Shown: positions 60,742 through 64,000 of the stretch, piece by piece | Layout of the letters: each line of letters begins with the position of its first letter | How positions within the stretch are numbered: position 1 is the first letter of the stretch | DNA from: Bacteroidota bacterium | GTDB lineage: Bacteria; Bacteroidota; Bacteroidia; Cytophagales; Cytophagaceae | Assembly: GCA_023458555.1 (NCBI GenBank) | Contig: JAEWYS010000015.1 | Coordinates: forward strand, 220,941 to 284,940 | Length of the DNA stretch: 64,000 nucleotides | Reading direction: 5' to 3' | The notes under the pieces: model-generated | Databases searched by the model: none | The model's input: only the letters and a program-made list of their open reading frames with translations | Told to the model about the DNA's origin: nothing | Program-made: the position numbers and the translations under genes

Positions 60742-63495
60742 TTACTGCAGTCTGTATGAAATCCCAAGGGTATAATAAGGCCCCATATACCAGGAGCTAA
60801 ACATCTGATCTGTACCGGAAGAGATTTTATTGTCCTGATCAATATCCTGCATCATGTAAAAACGCTGATTCAGAATATTCTGAATGCCACCCTTCCATTC
60901 AAATTTTCCATATTGCCAGGCTACAGTCAGATCCAGCGAATGCCTCGGCATTTCATACACCTGCCGGTTTATATAATTCCCGACCCGGATTATTCGTTTG
61001 CCGATTATGTTATACATTGCACTAATGGTCAGCCTGAGCGGGGCTGCACGGTAAAACAAACCTGCATTGATCAGATAGGGAGCCTGTCCGACCATGGACC
61101 GGTTTGTCTGTTGAATTATACTGAGATCCTGTATAACCGTATTGCCCATATCAATCGTACTGTTGATAATAGCAGTATTGAAGAGGATATCTATGTCTTT
61201 TATAATCAGTATATTTTCCAAAAAGGGAATATTGCCCAAAGACTTTATGCACTCCAGCTCAAGGCCTATACTCCTCGCAGCCGGCAGATTGACAAAGGTT
61301 AAGGAAGGATTGACGGATTCAGTGCTTGTCATAAAAGCCGGCTCTATAGCATTGATAAAACGCTTGTAAAACAGTCCGAAAGAAAATGTTTCTCCGGTGC
61401 CGGGATACAGTTCATAGCGTATATCATAATTGTATATGGATATGTCCGGATTCAGGTCCGGATTGCCGTATACTGTTTCATTTTGTTCAAAATTGTAAAA
61501 TTTCAGAGAGGCCAGCTCCCTGAATTCCGGGCGGTTAAGGGTTTTTGAAAACGCGGCGCGGACAAGCATTTTATTTGTAATATCATAGGTAAGATTAGCG
61601 GAAGGGAGTATATCTGCCAGTCTGTTGTCCAGATGATATGCTCCTCCAAGCACAGTACTGTAGTAGGCGGAGTTCATCACCTGACGGCTGTTTTCAACCC
61701 GTATCCCTCCCGAAAGTCTGAATGCTTTTATGGGGATTGCTGCTCCGATATAACTGGCCATTATCTGACCCGATGCATCGTATTTATAACTTGGATTATT
61801 GTCTTCATCAAATGTTTCGCTATTATATTTATACCCAAACAGCCGGTAGTCGTATATCCTTTTCTTCTGATCAAACAATATTCCTGCTGTCAGCCTGGGC
61901 TTTTCGCCCCAGAGCTTTACAGGCAGCAACTGCTTGTAGTTAGCGGCTCCCATGATTGTCTTTTCATCCAGACGGATATAGCGTCTGGACCAGAACGAAC
62001 CAACCGATGACAAATACATCGGCATAAAATCCATATCATATGTTTCAGGGTGTCGTTGATAGCCTGAAACATGATAATCCGGCATGTCTTCATTAAAAAA
62101 AGCATAACCTGTTGTCCAGTCCAGTTGTGCGGAAGCGCTCAGATCATGCGCTGCCCCCAGCTGCCCGGCATAAAGACTTGTGTATACGTTTCGTATCCCA
62201 TCTGACTGGCGGTATTCATGAGAGCCGTATCCCGAGGAGTTGCCCGGAAAATACTCTGCATTTCTCTGAGTATAGGTAAAAGAACCGATATGATTGAATG
62301 TATTTTTGAAGGTAATACTGGTGTGTTCGCCTATATCCAGCGAGAAGTTTTGCAATATCCCTGTCCGTACATTCCGGTCATAGATATTGTCAATCATGTA
62401 ATTATCAGGTTTATTTGCAAAGGTAACTTGTCTTGCTGCCTTATAATGATTTCTGGTATGGGAATAATTGAGCGATGTAACCGAGCCTAATCTGAGCCTG
62501 TTTCCCAGGGTAATACGTCTGGCAAATAAACCATTCAGTCGCTGATCTGTCGGGGCGTTCATCTGTCTGTCCGGCGTCCAGCCTGCTCTAAACTGTTTTC
62601 CGTATTTGTTTTTTTCTTCCTGAGGCAGCTGAGAAATATCTTCCGGCATTCCGGCCGGAAGATTCCCCAAACCATTGTTATACCCCATCCATCTGCCCGA
62701 ACCGAAATCCATTTCATAAAAGGGCTTGAATGAAGTGGTAGGCCGGTACGAGCTGGCATACGTTATCTTAAAGATATTTTCCTGCGGAACAGAACTGGTA
62801 TAGACACGAAGAGCGCCACCAGCAAAATCACCGGGCAGCTCCGGACTGGCTGTTTTATATACGATGACCCGGTCAATCATGGAGCTGGGCAGCAGATCAA
62901 ATGAAAATGCCCTGGAATCAGCTTCTGCTCCCGGTGCTATAATATTATTGAGCATCACCGAATTGTAGCGCTGGTGCAGACCTCTGACCATTGCAAAGCG
63001 GTCTCCGCTCAATGTAATGCCCGGAATCCGTCGTATTACCTCGGCGGCATCCCTGTCCTGTGTTTTGGAGATCGTTTCCTGTGAAATACCATTGGCAACC
63101 ACTTCAGAGGTGCGGACTTCATTTAGTACTGCCTTGTCCGTATTAGTTTCCCGGATTACAGAGATAACGACCTCATTCAGGGCTTCAACCGTTTCTCCCA
63201 TGTATATAGAAGGCAATTCAAGTACTTCGTTTGAAATTACGTCAACTCCTTTTACCTCTTTGGTTTGGAGTCCGTAATAAACAAACTGAAGATTGTAGCT
63301 TCCGGCCGGAACCTTGATCTGCCAGGTACCGTCCATTTCTGTTACTGTACCATATGATGTGTTTTCTACAACGACAAAAACACCTGCCAGCGGACTTTCT
63401 GACAATGAATCCAAAACAATTCCTTTAATAGTTCCGGTTTGAGCTAATGAGCTATAGGATAGGATAGTGAAAAAAATAATGACAAAAAGACGCAT
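60742..63495 (-). CDS. TonB-dependent outer-membrane receptor (no SusD partner)
   Basis: An active outer-membrane importer. I chose ATG 63495 (MRLFVIIFFTILSYSSLAQ, a signal peptide); the longer frame from 63525 would start upstream of the probable transcription start. The 917 residues comprise a carboxypeptidase-D regulatory-like domain (about 20-100, IKGIVLDSLSESPLAGVFV), a plug domain (about 120-250, AAEVIRRIPGITLSGDRFAMVRGLHQRYNSVMLNN) and a long 22-strand barrel ending YTLGISYRLQ. No SusD gene is adjacent, unlike polysaccharide loci, so the ligand may be an ion, a peptide or another small molecule. Downstream are a T9SS beta-helix protein and further surface genes. Confidence 0.93.
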   Translation of the reverse strand: MRLFVIIFFTILSYSSLAQTGTIKGIVLDSLSESPLAGVFVVVENTSYGTVTEMDGTWQIKVPAGSYNLQFVYYGLQTKEVKGVDVISNEVLELPSIYMGETVEALNEVVISVIRETNTDKAVLNEVRTSEVVANGISQETISKTQDRDAAEVIRRIPGITLSGDRFAMVRGLHQRYNSVMLNNIIAPGAEADSRAFSFDLLPSSMIDRVIVYKTASPELPGDFAGGALRVYTSSVPQENIFKITYASSYRPTTSFKPFYEMDFGSGRWMGYNNGLGNLPAGMPEDISQLPQEEKNKYGKQFRAGWTPDRQMNAPTDQRLNGLFARRITLGNRLRLGSVTSLNYSHTRNHYKAARQVTFANKPDNYMIDNIYDRNVRTGILQNFSLDIGEHTSITFKNTFNHIGSFTYTQRNAEYFPGNSSGYGSHEYRQSDGIRNVYTSLYAGQLGAAHDLSASAQLDWTTGYAFFNEDMPDYHVSGYQRHPETYDMDFMPMYLSSVGSFWSRRYIRLDEKTIMGAANYKQLLPVKLWGEKPRLTAGILFDQKKRIYDYRLFGYKYNSETFDEDNNPSYKYDASGQIMASYIGAAIPIKAFRLSGGIRVENSRQVMNSAYYSTVLGGAYHLDNRLADILPSANLTYDITNKMLVRAAFSKTLNRPEFRELASLKFYNFEQNETVYGNPDLNPDISIYNYDIRYELYPGTGETFSFGLFYKRFINAIEPAFMTSTESVNPSLTFVNLPAARSIGLELECIKSLGNIPFLENILIIKDIDILFNTAIINSTIDMGNTVIQDLSIIQQTNRSMVGQAPYLINAGLFYRAAPLRLTISAMYNIIGKRIIRVGNYINRQVYEMPRHSLDLTVAWQYGKFEWKGGIQNILNQRFYMMQDIDQDNKISSGTDQMFSSWYMGPYYTLGISYRLQ

Positions 63496-63522
63496 AAAAA
63501 CAATATTATGTATTAAATGCGT

Positions 63523-63530
63523 CAAAAATA
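63523..63530 (-). promoter_or_regulatory. Putative -7 element of the TonB-dependent receptor
   Basis: CAAAAATA reads TATTTTTG on the minus strand, matching TAnnTTTG, 27 bases upstream of the chosen ATG at 63495. It supports that start over the in-frame ATG at 63525. The -33 element is not clear. Confidence 0.45.
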
Positions 63531-63614
63531 TATTAACAATATAAACAACTGGTTAAGAAAATGAAAAGAAATCTTTAAATAAAAAAATTAATGAATTTTC
63601 ATTCCCCTCTCCCT

Positions 63615-63656
63615 GGTCGGTGTGCCATCTCTCTGCGGTCGTGTGGCACACCGACC
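63615..63656. repeat. 13-bp perfect inverted repeat
   Basis: GGTCGGTGTGCCA (63615-63627) and TGGCACACCGACC (63644-63656) are perfect inverted copies with a 16-nt loop. They sit in non-coding DNA upstream of the receptor gene. The half-site resembles the arm of a second palindrome 160 bases away, so these may be REP-like elements. No T-run follows on either strand. Confidence 0.6.
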
Positions 63657-63775
63657 TCAATGTATAATCGCTGGTAAGTAAAAGAATGGTAAAGATGATG
63701 ATGAAAAAAGTATATGCAAGTTCCTGGTTACGGAGAATATTTTGGGTGTTTTACTACCTGATTCATAGTGATATT

Positions 63776-63798
63776 TCGGTCTGTGTACCACAGACCGA
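63776..63798. repeat. 10-bp inverted repeat with 3-nt loop, related to the one at 63615
   Basis: TCGGTCTGTG (63776-63785) and CACAGACCGA (63789-63798) pair perfectly across TAC. The word GGTCTGTGTACCA inside it matches GGTCGGTGTGCCA of the neighbouring repeat at 11 of 13 bases. This is a compact hairpin that could act as a terminator for a gene entering from the right, or be a REP-type repeat. Confidence 0.6.
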
Positions 63799-63857
63799 GG
63801 TGAGAGGGCAAATAATAAGCAAAATCTTCTAAACTGATTTGTGTTGCTGTCCAATAA

Positions 63858-64000
63858 TTAGGGGGGTGAGACAAAACCAAAAGAATAACCTGTTCCAGAA
63901 GCATCATTGGCAGATGGCATAAGAGGGAAAAAAGTAACAGAAAGCTTCTGTTCAGCACTCGCATTTGATTCTAAGCCATATCCATATGATGAATATCCAT
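63858..64000 (-). CDS. Possible C-terminal end of a gene entering from the right edge
   Basis: On the minus strand an open frame runs in from the window edge and stops at 63858. The visible end reads GYSSYGYGLESNAS then AEQKLSVTFFPLMP and GTGYSFGFVSPP. No start is in the window. The composition (Gly/Ser/Tyr-rich) looks protein-like rather than random, but 46 codons are too few to name a family. Two palindromic repeats lie just beyond the stop. Confidence 0.35.
   Translation of the reverse strand, partial: GYSSYGYGLESNASAEQKLSVTFFPLMPSANDASGTGYSFGFVSPP

Noticed and set aside
63531..63580. Pho-box-like TTAA repeats upstream of the TonB-dependent receptor
   Set aside because: TTAA cores occur at 63533, 63553 and 63575, with spacings of 20 and 22, not a clean 11-bp series, in very AT-rich DNA.
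63728..63964. 78-codon minus-strand frame near the right edge
   Set aside because: It lies in another frame over the probable end of an entering gene and runs through a palindromic repeat; it looks like a shadow.

Overview
The window looks like a chromosomal segment of a Bacteroidota bacterium, probably Cytophagales or a neighbouring order. Reasons: six proteins end in a type IX secretion (T9SS) C-terminal sorting domain; there is a TonB-dependent receptor with an N-terminal carboxypeptidase-like domain; IspG is the long three-domain form; Bacteroidota-only small families (DUF6728-like, CxGxCYL protein, HMA-AraC regulator) are present; several promoters fit TAnnTTTG with or without an upstream TTG; and ribosome binding sites are mostly not recognisable. 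I saw no tRNA, rRNA, CRISPR array, transposase or prophage gene.

Layout. 1-4.5 kb: a tetR-tolC-MFP-RND efflux operon on the minus strand, whose pump gene runs off the left edge. 4.8-10.2 kb: a two-gene urea amidolyase operon (urea carboxylase and allophanate hydrolase). 10.6-12.5 kb: a minus-strand respiratory/copper-type operon (CxGxCYL protein, lipoprotein, SCO1, cytochrome c). 12.7-17.7 kb: plus-strand genes for DUF983, an MscS channel, an ArsR-SRPBCC-DoxX module with a clear tandem operator, DUF4256 and a uracil-DNA-glycosylase-family protein. 17.7-26.4 kb: minus-strand sugar isomerase, TIGR03032 protein, a repetitive T9SS surface protein with a very long signal region, an AT-rich orphan HEPN-like gene, and a NarL-type two-component pair. 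26.5-33.9 kb: plus-strand leuS, a Crp-family regulator, an alpha/beta hydrolase and a secreted LamG/purple-acid-phosphatase-like protein. 34-41 kb: a HAD phosphatase, DUF3052, a metal-binding lipoprotein with an HMA-AraC regulator, and ispG-DUF6728-SGNH. 41.2-45 kb: an SDR gene, mlaE-mlaF, a convergent tyrA and an ArsC-like gene.

45.2-63.5 kb is an uninterrupted minus-strand block of cell-surface genes: TonB-dependent receptor, T9SS beta-helix protein, DUF839/PhoX-like T9SS protein, duplicated-domain lipoprotein, TonB, LVIVD/NPCBM/CBM6 T9SS protein, T9SS beta-propeller/di-haem peroxidase fusion, and a propeller-type histidine kinase. Terminators split it into several transcripts. The PhoX-like unit has a promoter with TTAA-core repeats at 11-bp period just upstream of a -7 box, which resembles a Pho box in geometry. 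I infer, but cannot prove, that the block is a nutrient- or phosphate-responsive surface acquisition system. It is the best candidate here for an undescribed system.
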